Assembly: GCA_910583945.1 (NCBI GenBank)
Contig: CAJTYF010000001.1
Coordinates: forward strand, 1 to 64,000
Direction of reading: 5' to 3'
Origin: an uncultured Bacilli bacterium
GTDB taxonomy: Bacteria; Bacillota_I; Bacilli_A; RF39; UBA660
DNA: 64,000 bases
Shown here one piece after another: positions 8,887 through 16,330 of this stretch. The position numbers and the translations under genes are program-made. Under the pieces are notes generated by a model. That model had not been told where the DNA came from and made no database searches. It was given only the letters and a program-made list of their open reading frames with translations. How positions within the stretch are numbered: position 1 is the stretch's first letter; the number at the start of each line of letters is the position of its first letter.

Positions 8887-10278
8887 GTGATTGAATTTGA
8901 AATACCCTTTGTTTGTTTAATTTTTACTACATTGATTGCTTTAGTATTCTTTACCAAAAAGAAAGTCAAAATACAAGAAAACTATTATTATAAAAGCATT
9001 CTTATTTTTACGCTTTTCGTTCATACAACCAATTTTGTATCACATTATTCAGCAAGTATTTATGCCAAAGAGGGCTTAACTTCCCAATTTAAAATGGTCT
9101 TTGCTAACATAAATAAGTTAGGATCTACTTTTATTGTTTTCATAACGATGAATATTTTAGCCTATATTCTTTATATTAGTTTTGAATCTTTTCGTAAAAA
9201 ATTTGTTCGAAATAATTTTATTTTTGGAATAGGAGGATTCATAACTGGACTACTAATTTTTCTTTTAGAATTTGAAGTGTACCAAATTGGTGGAATTACC
9301 AGTGGAAAAGGGTCTTCCGTTACACTAACCTTTGGAGTCGCATTTATCAATTTAATCATTACTTTTTTAATTGCTTTAGGAAATATAAAAAAGTACGATA
9401 AAAGATACAACTCTATATATTTTATTATTCCATTAATATTTTTATTAGGGGTATTTGTTTTATTTCATCCTCAATTTAATATTTACGATTTAATATTAAG
9501 TTTACTTTGTTACATCATGTATTTCACGATTGAAAACCCAGATATTAAGCTATTAAACGAGGTAACTCTTGCTAAAAATGAATTAGAACAAGCCAATAAC
9601 GTAAAAAGTCATTTCATATCGAGTATGTCACATGAAATAAGAACACCAGTCAATGCTATTGTAGGTTTTAGTGAACTCATTGATTACGCCGATACTTTAG
9701 AAGAAGCCAAAGAAAACAGTAAAGACATTCGTAATGCCTCAGAAGACTTATTAAAAATAACGGATCAAATATTTTCTTTATACGCCTTAGAAAAAGAAAA
9801 TAACGAAATTGTTTTGGAAAGTTTTCATCCTGAAGAAATCATTAAGAGTGTTTGTGACTTATATAAAACGAAAATAGCAAACAAACAAATTCAGTTTATC
9901 ACAAAAATAAATAATATGCCTACTCTTATAGGGGACAAAAAAATCATTAAAAAGATAATTTTTCAAGTGTTAGACAACGCCTATAAATTTACGAATGAAG
10001 GGCTAATCGAATTGACTGCAAATTATCAAAAAGAGTATTTAGAAATAGCAATAAAAGACACGGGTATTGGAATTAAGGAAAGTGAATTAAAAGATATTTT
10101 TATTCCCTTTAAAAAAAGTACAGAAACCAAAAATACTATTTATTCAGGGATTGGTGTCGGCTTATCCATTACCAAAATATTATTAGATAAAATTGGGGGC
10201 AATATAAAAATTGACTCTAAATACCATAAAGGAACAGAAGTAAAAATAAAAATAAAAGTAAGCGAGGAGAAAAAATGA
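8887..10278 (+). CDS. membrane sensor histidine kinase
   Basis: 463 residues starting with GTG after AGGTGATGTGTA. Residues 1-215 contain about seven hydrophobic segments, so the sensor is membrane-embedded with no large extracellular domain. A HisKA domain follows with the phospho-acceptor SHEIRTPVNAIVGF (His about 249). The HATPase domain shows DNAYKFTNEG (N box), KDTGIGI (G1) and GIGVGLSITK (G2). Its stop overlaps the next start by 4 nt, so it is translationally coupled to a receiver-only protein. The stimulus is unknown. Confidence 0.88.
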   Translation: MIEFEIPFVCLIFTTLIALVFFTKKKVKIQENYYYKSILIFTLFVHTTNFVSHYSASIYAKEGLTSQFKMVFANINKLGSTFIVFITMNILAYILYISFESFRKKFVRNNFIFGIGGFITGLLIFLLEFEVYQIGGITSGKGSSVTLTFGVAFINLIITFLIALGNIKKYDKRYNSIYFIIPLIFLLGVFVLFHPQFNIYDLILSLLCYIMYFTIENPDIKLLNEVTLAKNELEQANNVKSHFISSMSHEIRTPVNAIVGFSELIDYADTLEEAKENSKDIRNASEDLLKITDQIFSLYALEKENNEIVLESFHPEEIIKSVCDLYKTKIANKQIQFITKINNMPTLIGDKKIIKKIIFQVLDNAYKFTNEGLIELTANYQKEYLEIAIKDTGIGIKESELKDIFIPFKKSTETKNTIYSGIGVGLSITKILLDKIGGNIKIDSKYHKGTEVKIKIKVSEEKK

Positions 10279-10631
10279 AAATATTAATCGTAGATGATTC
10301 TTTAATAAACTTAAAAGTCGAGCAAAAAATGTTGGAAAAATTAAATTGTACCGTCGACACCGCTTTAAGTGGTGATGAATGTTTAGAAAAAGTAAAAGAT
10401 AAGACGTATGATTTAATCTTTATGGACATTATGATGCCCAATATGGATGGAGTAGAAACTTTTAAGAAATTACAATTAATCGAAAATTTTCAAACGCCAG
10501 TTATCACTTTAACCGCTGATGTTGAAAACGAGGCTCGAGAAAGATATTTGAAAATAGGGTTTAACGACTATTTAAGTAAACCAGTAGGGTTAGAACAATT
10601 AAAACAAGTGGTAGAAACTTACAAAAATTAG
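10275..10631 (+). CDS. receiver-only response regulator (CheY-like)
   Basis: 118 residues form one receiver domain: acidic pair VDDS (D8, D9), phospho-acceptor FMDIMMP (D51), ITLTADV and the conserved lysine in YLSKPVG. There is no output domain, so it must act through protein contacts or as part of a phosphorelay. It overlaps the kinase gene by ATGA. The sequence resembles receivers fused to hybrid kinases (DDSLINLKVEQKMLEKL), suggesting that a hybrid kinase was split into two genes. Confidence 0.88.
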   Translation: MKILIVDDSLINLKVEQKMLEKLNCTVDTALSGDECLEKVKDKTYDLIFMDIMMPNMDGVETFKKLQLIENFQTPVITLTADVENEARERYLKIGFNDYLSKPVGLEQLKQVVETYKN

Positions 10632-10647
10632 AAGAAGGAAAACTTAA

Positions 10648-10996
10648 ATGAAAATTCAAATTAATAATGAGTACGAGTGTTTAAAAAAAGTAGTCGTAGC
10701 AAGTGTTAGCCATTATGATCCTGCAAATTTGGCTATCAATAATGAGACTATAAAAGGGTGGAGTTCCAACAAAAGAAGCCTTATTATAAGAACAAAAGAA
10801 TTTTTGGGATACTCTACGAAACCTAAATGTTGAAGTTTTAAATGCTCAACTTGTAGAAGGAGCAAATGTTTTGGTTGATGATAAAAATGTTTTTGTCGTC
10901 AACCCTCAAACAATTATAATGAACAAAAATCATACCTCTATTCAAAATGAGCTAGAAAAGCGACATTTAACGGTAATCTCTCTTGAAAGGATATAG
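10648..10996 (+). pseudogene. amidinotransferase/DDAH-family gene, frameshifted and truncated
   Basis: The first frame (10648-10833) reads MKIQINNEYECLKKVVVASV, typical of the start of amidinotransferase/dimethylargininase proteins. A run of five T at 10801-10805 breaks the frame. With one T fewer it would continue FWDTLRNLNVEVLNAQLVEG, then ANVLVDDKNVFVVNPQTIIM and stop at 10994-10996. Only about 120 of the usual 250-300 residues remain. The catalytic His and Cys of the C-terminal half are absent, so it is inactive. It follows the kinase/receiver pair. Confidence 0.6.
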
Positions 10997-11310
10997 AAGA
11001 GCAAAACAAAAACTCGCAATTCTGAGAATTCTATAAAGTTTTATCATTTTCACTTTTTGTTGAACCATATATTAAACTTTTCGCGTTTTAGTAAAATAAG
11101 TAAATACTACAAAGAAATATTTAATAGTAAAAAGAAAATAAGGGAAAGTACTATTAAACTATTGAGTTCTTCTTTGAAAAGAACTAAGACGTAAGGTTAA
11201 AAATAGCTTTTTTTTAACTAAAAATGTAATAGAAGAAGGAGTGTATTTTTTCAAAGTCTATTATGAATAGCTTTCACTTAATTAAAATAACTAACACTTT
11301 CAAAAAAAGT
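10997..11310. other. AT-rich intergenic stretch without a recognisable gene
   Basis: No open frame resembling a known protein was found. It contains one perfect 7-bp inverted repeat (AGTTCTT/AAGAACT, 11165-11185) without a T-tract. It is probably the decayed 3' half of the amidinotransferase gene plus spacer. Confidence 0.4.
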
Positions 11311-11339
11311 TTGAAAAAAGTTCCATTTTCCTTTATAAT
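11311..11339 (+). promoter_or_regulatory. sigma-A type promoter of rpmG-efp
   Basis: TTGAAA (11311-11316) and a perfect TATAAT (11334-11339) are separated by 17 bp, 35 bp ahead of the rpmG start. Confidence 0.75.
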
Positions 11340-11373
11340 ACATATAGATTAATTAGAAAGCGAGGTATCTTAC

Positions 11374-11547
11374 ATGGCAAAAAATCTCAATCGAGTATTT
11401 TTTGGTCTTAAATGTACAGAATGTGGATACTCTAGAAGACCAAAAATAAAAAATAAAAAGAATGATCCAGATAAAATGGAATTTCATCTTTATTGCCCAA
11501 AATGTAAAAAGGCAACCATTTTTAAAGAAACAAAACTAGGTAAATAA
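11374..11547 (+). CDS. rpmG: 50S ribosomal protein L33
   Basis: 57 residues: MAKNLNRVFFGLKCTECGYS, then a basic middle and YCPKCKKATIFKETK. The paired CxxC motifs (CTEC and CPKC) are those of zinc-binding L33, and the terminal KExK fits the family. GAGGT lies nine bases upstream of the ATG. It is followed after 11 bp by efp. It is slightly longer at the N-terminus than the usual 49-residue form. It is a structural part of the large subunit. Confidence 0.85.
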   Translation: MAKNLNRVFFGLKCTECGYSRRPKIKNKKNDPDKMEFHLYCPKCKKATIFKETKLGK

Positions 11548-11558
11548 GGAGGACCAAA

Positions 11559-12119
11559 ATGAACGTAAGTGTAAACGATATTAAAAATGGAATGACGATT
11601 ATGGTAGAAGGTGCTCCATGTGTTGTTCAAGATTTCTCTCATGTTAAACCAGGAAAAGGAGCAGCATTTGTCAAAATGAAACTTAAAAACTTAAAAACAG
11701 GTTCCATTACTGAAGTATCTTTTAACTCTGGAACAAAAGTAGACAAAGCTCATGTTACAAAATCTCCAATGCAATATTTATATGAAAGTGGAGAAAATTA
11801 TGTATTTATGGATACGAATACCTACGAACAGGTGGAAATAAATTCTAGTGTTTTAGGAGAAGATAAAAAGTTTTTAAAAGAAAATTTAGAAATTTTAATT
11901 GACTTCTATGAAGGAGAAATCATTGGAATTACTTTGCCTGAAAAAATCGAATTTGTGGTAACAGAAACAGAACCAGCTGTAAAAGGAAATACAGCTAATA
12001 ACGCAATGAAAGATGCAACTTTAGAGACAGGTTATAAAGTGAAAGTACCCTTATTTATTGAAACAGGTGAAAGCATCATCATTTCAACAAAAGATGGAAA
12101 GTATTCAAGTAGAGCATAA
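11559..12119 (+). CDS. efp: elongation factor P
   Basis: 186 residues, full length. KOW-like domain I carries the tip loop KPGKGAAF with lysine 33 as the residue that contacts the P-site tRNA. The OB domains end in the family signature region ATLETGYKVKVPLFIETGES. It relieves ribosome stalling at polyproline. AAGGAGGACCAAA precedes the ATG. It is co-transcribed with rpmG from 11311-11339. No lysine-modification enzyme (EpmA-like, YmfI) is in this window. Confidence 0.95.
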   Translation: MNVSVNDIKNGMTIMVEGAPCVVQDFSHVKPGKGAAFVKMKLKNLKTGSITEVSFNSGTKVDKAHVTKSPMQYLYESGENYVFMDTNTYEQVEINSSVLGEDKKFLKENLEILIDFYEGEIIGITLPEKIEFVVTETEPAVKGNTANNAMKDATLETGYKVKVPLFIETGESIIISTKDGKYSSRA

Positions 12120-12132
12120 GCTCTTTTTTTTT
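12111..12132 (+). terminator. terminator of rpmG-efp, stop codon in the loop
   Basis: AGAGC/GCTCT stem with loop ATAA, then nine T. The efp TAA is inside the hairpin. Confidence 0.7.
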
Positions 12133-12173
12133 GTCGAATTTTGTGCTATAGTCTAGTTAGAATAGGTGGTTGT

Positions 12174-13814
12174 ATGAGAGAAAATATTAAAATGTTTAAA
12201 ACATGGTACAAATTAGCCAAGCCTCATAAAGGTTATTGGATATATCAATTTATAACGGTTGCCATACCTAGTGTTTGTTTATTATCGGAAGCCATGTTTG
12301 CAGCCAAAGTCACAACAAGTCTCGCTGACAGTAATTACAACATGGCCATTATTTGTACCAGTCTTGTCCTATTCTTTATGTTTCTAAGAGCTTTATCATG
12401 GGATTTAAACTATCGAAATACGGTACCACTAGTTGGTATTTCTTATAAAAACATTCAATCACAAATATTTGAAAAAATCATTAAAGGAAAAGAAAAAAAC
12501 TTTAGTATGCATTCGAAAGAAAAACTCATTAATATCTTCCATAGTGAGGTTTACGATGTTGCCAAATTTTCAGATACTATTTGTAATAAATTTCGTTATT
12601 TATTTCAAATTGTTTTAACTATAGGTTACGTATTTGGTATAAATGTTCCCGTTGGATTTTTATTAATAATTGTTGTAATGGTAAACTATTTTATAACCGA
12701 CAGAATTAATAATTCCATTAGTAAAGCCAATAAGAAAGTCAAAGAAACCATTGATGATGAATTTTTAGTTTTTTCTGAAATTATTGATTCAAAATACATG
12801 TTAGAAGATTTAAACATTACCAAAAAAATGAAAGATAAGTACAGAAAAAGTAATGAAAATTTTTTAAAAGCAAAGCATGAATTAACCGTCAAGACCTCGT
12901 ATTTAGACAACTATTTTTTTCTTTTTTGTCGTATTGTCATTTATGTGGGAACTTTATTTTTAGTCTTTTTACTTTCACACGATTTAGTGACTTTAACTGT
13001 TTATTTTGTTATTGTTTCTTATTTAACAGATAGTGTGACCAATAGTATTGATTTTTTAAGTATTTTAAAAGAACTAAAAAATGCTTATGTTGCCACAAAT
13101 CGTGTAAATATCATTTTAAATTTTGATTTAAAAGAAGAATTACCAATTGGTAATTTAAATAAAGATGACATAGAAGGGGAGATAGACTTTGTAAATGTCT
13201 CTTATCAGCCTACAAAAGAAGATGTCGGGTTAACAGAAATAAAAAATATTAATTTTCATATTCCAAATAATAAAACAGTTTTATTTAAAGGAACAAGAAG
13301 TAGCGGTAAAAGAACCATTTTCTACTTAATGAGAAGAGTCATTGCTCCAGATAACGGAGTCTGTTACATAGATAAAATTAATATTATGGATTTTAATAAA
13401 AAAGTTTATCGTACCAATATTAACTATATTGTCACCAAGCCTTATTTTTATGATGGTACCGTTTATAGCAATTTAAAATTAGTATGCAACAACAAAGAGA
13501 AAATTATCGATACCTTAAAAAGGGTTACGCTTTTTGATGATATAATTAAAAAAGGTGGATTGGAAACTAAAATTAAAGATTTATCTTTAAGAGAAAGTTA
13601 TCTTTTATCATTCGCTAGAATGCTTCTGATGAATAGCGAAATATTAGTATTATATGAATTTCCAAGCTATTTATCAAATAAAGATGAAGAGTTGATAAAA
13701 AAAGTTTTAAAAACTTTTAAAGGAAAGAAAACCATCATTATTTTTTCAGCAAATGACACATGTAAAGAAATTGCGGATAAAGTATATAATATAGAAAAAG
13801 GAGAAATCAAATAA
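12174..13814 (+). CDS. ABC exporter-like protein with degenerate ATPase domain
   Basis: 546 residues: about six membrane segments (to residue ~310), then an ABC nucleotide-binding domain. The ATPase motifs are all altered. Walker A reads GTRSSGKRT (canonical GxxGxGKST), the signature LSGGQ is LSLRE, Walker B ends LVLYEF (Asp-Glu replaced by Tyr-Glu), and the switch His position in TIIIFSAND is not His. The fold is kept but ATP hydrolysis is doubtful. It may be the inactive half of a heterodimer, but no partner is adjacent. AGGTGG before the ATG at 12174 sets the start. Confidence 0.75.
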   Translation: MRENIKMFKTWYKLAKPHKGYWIYQFITVAIPSVCLLSEAMFAAKVTTSLADSNYNMAIICTSLVLFFMFLRALSWDLNYRNTVPLVGISYKNIQSQIFEKIIKGKEKNFSMHSKEKLINIFHSEVYDVAKFSDTICNKFRYLFQIVLTIGYVFGINVPVGFLLIIVVMVNYFITDRINNSISKANKKVKETIDDEFLVFSEIIDSKYMLEDLNITKKMKDKYRKSNENFLKAKHELTVKTSYLDNYFFLFCRIVIYVGTLFLVFLLSHDLVTLTVYFVIVSYLTDSVTNSIDFLSILKELKNAYVATNRVNIILNFDLKEELPIGNLNKDDIEGEIDFVNVSYQPTKEDVGLTEIKNINFHIPNNKTVLFKGTRSSGKRTIFYLMRRVIAPDNGVCYIDKINIMDFNKKVYRTNINYIVTKPYFYDGTVYSNLKLVCNNKEKIIDTLKRVTLFDDIIKKGGLETKIKDLSLRESYLLSFARMLLMNSEILVLYEFPSYLSNKDEELIKKVLKTFKGKKTIIIFSANDTCKEIADKVYNIEKGEIK

Positions 13815-13825
13815 TCTCCTTTTTT
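13795..13825. terminator. bidirectional terminator between convergent genes
   Basis: A ten-base stem (AAAAAGGAGA with TCTCCTTTTT) is separated by a ten-base loop and flanked by A and T tracts. It can end both the ABC gene and the gene on the opposite strand. Confidence 0.75.
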
Positions 13826-14598
13826 CAATTTTTTAATCTCGATTTTATTTGCGTATCAATGGCTGAATACAAAAGTTTCCCACTAGAAAATTCAATATCT
13901 TTTAATTTGTCGTTCAAATCAATAGAATCAATTATTTCTATAATTTCGGGATGTAATAATGAAAAATACATTTCTTTTGGTATAACACAATTATAATTTA
14001 AATCAATACATTGATTTTGATAAAAAACAAAAGAATGATAATAGGTACCATGAAACGCTTGATGACATAAAGCAGTACAGGCTTGACTTTTTTCTAAGTT
14101 TTTACAAATTTCATAAGTACTATCGTGACAACAATCAGATAAGATTTGACTTTGAGCCAACTGAGCTAATGAAAATTGTTGCAAAGTTTGAAAATAAAAA
14201 GGGGCTTTTTTAAATACTATCGTTTTGTTGTCGAAATCAATTCTATAGTAATCATTTTCCTTTTTTAAATCTTTTATAAAAGGGGAACGTTTATAACAAT
14301 GTATAAAATAATTTTCAGTATTAATATAACAGGCATTACAAATAGAAGAAATAAAAAGTAAAATCGAATGTGAGAAGTCATACTGATATTTTTCTAGTAA
14401 ATGATAAAAAAATGATATATTTTGATTTTGATTTAAAATTTCAAAATGAAGTGTATTAAATAATTCTTCATACCCAATTATTGAATGATTAATTGTTACA
14501 TCTTGAGAATGATTCTGTAATTCCAGTAGACATTCTAAATTCGCTTTGTTATATTTTGTTTCATAGAGATATTTAATTTTACTATACGGTCTTTCCAT
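13825..14598 (-). CDS. hypothetical protein, possible transglutaminase/papain-like Cys-His-Asp fold
   Basis: 257 residues from ATG 14598 (GGGG eight bases upstream). The C-terminal half has SDCCHDSTYEICKNL, ACTALCHQAF, then YYHSFVFYQNQCIDLNYN. The order Cys-His, later His-Ser-x-Val, then Asp-Leu-Asn resembles the spaced catalytic Cys, His and Asp of transglutaminase-like and papain-like proteins. No family could be named. No signal peptide or membrane segment was seen, so it is likely cytoplasmic. It lies next to an HD-domain hydrolase on the same strand. Confidence 0.4.
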   Translation of the reverse strand: MERPYSKIKYLYETKYNKANLECLLELQNHSQDVTINHSIIGYEELFNTLHFEILNQNQNISFFYHLLEKYQYDFSHSILLFISSICNACYINTENYFIHCYKRSPFIKDLKKENDYYRIDFDNKTIVFKKAPFYFQTLQQFSLAQLAQSQILSDCCHDSTYEICKNLEKSQACTALCHQAFHGTYYHSFVFYQNQCIDLNYNCVIPKEMYFSLLHPEIIEIIDSIDLNDKLKDIEFSSGKLLYSAIDTQIKSRLKN

Positions 14599-14655
14599 GA
14601 TATAAACCCCTTTTTTTTCTAGTATTTTAAACAAAAAAAAGAGTTTCTGTCAAGA

Positions 14656-15306
14656 TTAACTCGCTTTATAATTTAATATTCTTTTATTATCTTCTTGAAA
14701 TTGCCCATGTGTATCCAGTTCTCTCACATAATCTTTAATACATGTTTCTAAAAGATGAAATGCTTTAGTATGTTCTAAAAAATTTTGTTGTTGAATAGGA
14801 AAAGCTGGATAAAACAAAGCAACGGTTTCATCTAAATAATCCTCAAGTTTAGAAGGAGTAAAGGCTCCTTTAGTCGTCGACAAATTATGCAAACGATCAA
14901 CATCTTTAGTGATATTCGTAATCCAATCATCAGCTAAAATATTTTTTATATATAGAAGTTGTGCCTTTCTTTTTTCTAAAAGTCCTTTCTGAAAATCTAA
15001 CAAATGCACCCTTCTTTTAATCGAATCACTGAAAGGCTGTTCATCGAAACCACAATGAGGCTCGTCTTCTACGGTGTCATGAAGTAATCCTGTTGCCCAG
15101 GCTTCATCATTAATAATTCCTAATTCTTTCATATACATAGTCACAAAAAGAGGGTGACTGATATAAGGAAGACCATTTCCTCGACGAAACTTTCCTTCAT
15201 GAACACGTCTTGCAAAAGGCAACGCTTGTTGGGTATTCGTAAACCCTAACTGTTTACTTAGAACTTCTAACTCTTGATACATATTTTCTACATCTTCTAA
15301 ACTCAT
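14656..15306 (-). CDS. HD-domain hydrolase, SpoT/MESH1-like
   Basis: 216 residues. The core FARRVHEGKFRRGNGLPYIS, then HPLFVTMYMKELG and WATGLLHDTVED, is the RelA/SpoT HD hydrolase motif (Arg-His, His, His-Asp, Glu-Asp). No synthetase, TGS or ACT domain is present, so it is a small (p)ppGpp hydrolase-like or other nucleotide phosphohydrolase. VDRLHNLS is the family's second conserved block. The start at 15306 has AAGGA ten bases upstream; a TTG further up is rejected. It faces away from a LysR gene with which it shares a promoter region. Confidence 0.7.
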   Translation of the reverse strand: MSLEDVENMYQELEVLSKQLGFTNTQQALPFARRVHEGKFRRGNGLPYISHPLFVTMYMKELGIINDEAWATGLLHDTVEDEPHCGFDEQPFSDSIKRRVHLLDFQKGLLEKRKAQLLYIKNILADDWITNITKDVDRLHNLSTTKGAFTPSKLEDYLDETVALFYPAFPIQQQNFLEHTKAFHLLETCIKDYVRELDTHGQFQEDNKRILNYKAS

Positions 15307-15323
15307 ACAACTACCATCCTTAC

Positions 15324-15353
15324 TTGACAATATAACACAACTTTTTTTATAAT
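15324..15353 (+). promoter_or_regulatory. promoter of the LysR-type gene
   Basis: Perfect TTGACA (15324-15329) and TATAAT (15348-15353) with an 18-bp spacer, 43 bp before the ATG. It lies in the divergent gap, where a LysR protein could bind to control itself and the HD-hydrolase gene. Confidence 0.7.
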
Positions 15354-15395
15354 AAAAATATATATAGCTTATAGTTATTATAATAAGGAGTTATA

Positions 15396-16286
15396 ATGAA
15401 TTTAGATTGGTGGAACTTATTTTATGAAGTGGCAGTTTCCAAAAACATATCCAAAGCAAGCAAAAAGTTAAATATTTCTCAGCCAGCCATTACAAATCAA
15501 ATAAAAAAATTAGAAGAATATTTAAACTGTAAACTATTCTTTAGAAGTCAAAAAGGTGTTTTTCTAACGCCCGCTGGTGAACTCATCTTTAATGACATAA
15601 AAAATGGACTAAATGCCTTAGACATGGCGGAGAAAAAATTAATGGATACCAATAAGAATCTAAAAACAACCATTCGTATTGGAATATCTACGACTTTAAC
15701 GAAGACTTATTTAATGAAGTACATAAAAGAATTTCATAAAAAATACAATGAAGTCATCTTTGAAATAAGCACAGACCCAACCATGACCCTAAAAGAAGAT
15801 TTAAAAAAAGGCAAAATCGATTTTATTGTAGCTAAATTTCCTTTTAAAAACAATGATGATTTTTCTTATATTAAAATTGGAGAAATGCAAGACATTTTTA
15901 TCATTAATAAAGATTATAAAGAATTAATCAATAAAAACATAAATGTAAAAGACCTAACGAACTATCCAATACTCATTCAAAAGAAACCTTCAAGCTCTAG
16001 GGAATACTTTGAAACTTTTTGTGAGAAAAATAAAATAAAACTCCATAGCGTCATGGAAATATCCAGTTCAAATCTTTTAATAGAATTTACAAAAATAGGA
16101 TACGGAATAGGTGTGGTCACTAAACAATACGTTAAAACGGAATTAGAAAACCATGAATTATTTGAACTCAAAACAACTCCCGCTTTTCCTAAAAGAGACT
16201 TTGGCATCATCGCTTTAAAAAACGATTACTTATCAAAAGGAAGTCAGTTGTTTATCGAATCTTTATTAAAAAAAGAAAAGAAATAA
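15396..16286 (+). CDS. LysR-family transcriptional regulator
   Basis: 296 residues, the usual family length. The N-terminal winged helix reads FYEVAVSKNISKASKKLNIS, then QPAITNQIKKLEEYLNCKLF. A periplasmic-binding-like effector domain follows, with IGISTTLTKTYL, DFIVAKFPF and LIEFTKIGYGIGVV. AAGGAG precedes the ATG. It is divergent from the HD hydrolase gene, the classic LysR arrangement, so that gene is a candidate target. The effector is unknown. Confidence 0.9.
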   Translation: MNLDWWNLFYEVAVSKNISKASKKLNISQPAITNQIKKLEEYLNCKLFFRSQKGVFLTPAGELIFNDIKNGLNALDMAEKKLMDTNKNLKTTIRIGISTTLTKTYLMKYIKEFHKKYNEVIFEISTDPTMTLKEDLKKGKIDFIVAKFPFKNNDDFSYIKIGEMQDIFIINKDYKELINKNINVKDLTNYPILIQKKPSSSREYFETFCEKNKIKLHSVMEISSSNLLIEFTKIGYGIGVVTKQYVKTELENHELFELKTTPAFPKRDFGIIALKNDYLSKGSQLFIESLLKKEKK

Positions 16287-16330
16287 AAAATGTATGCTAT
16301 ACTTAATATGTAGACTTATATGGAGGAAGT

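Noticed and set aside
10831..10833. TGA read as tryptophan (mollicute code)
   Set aside because: lepB and other intact genes end at TGA, and conserved tryptophans are all TGG; the TGA here follows a frameshift.
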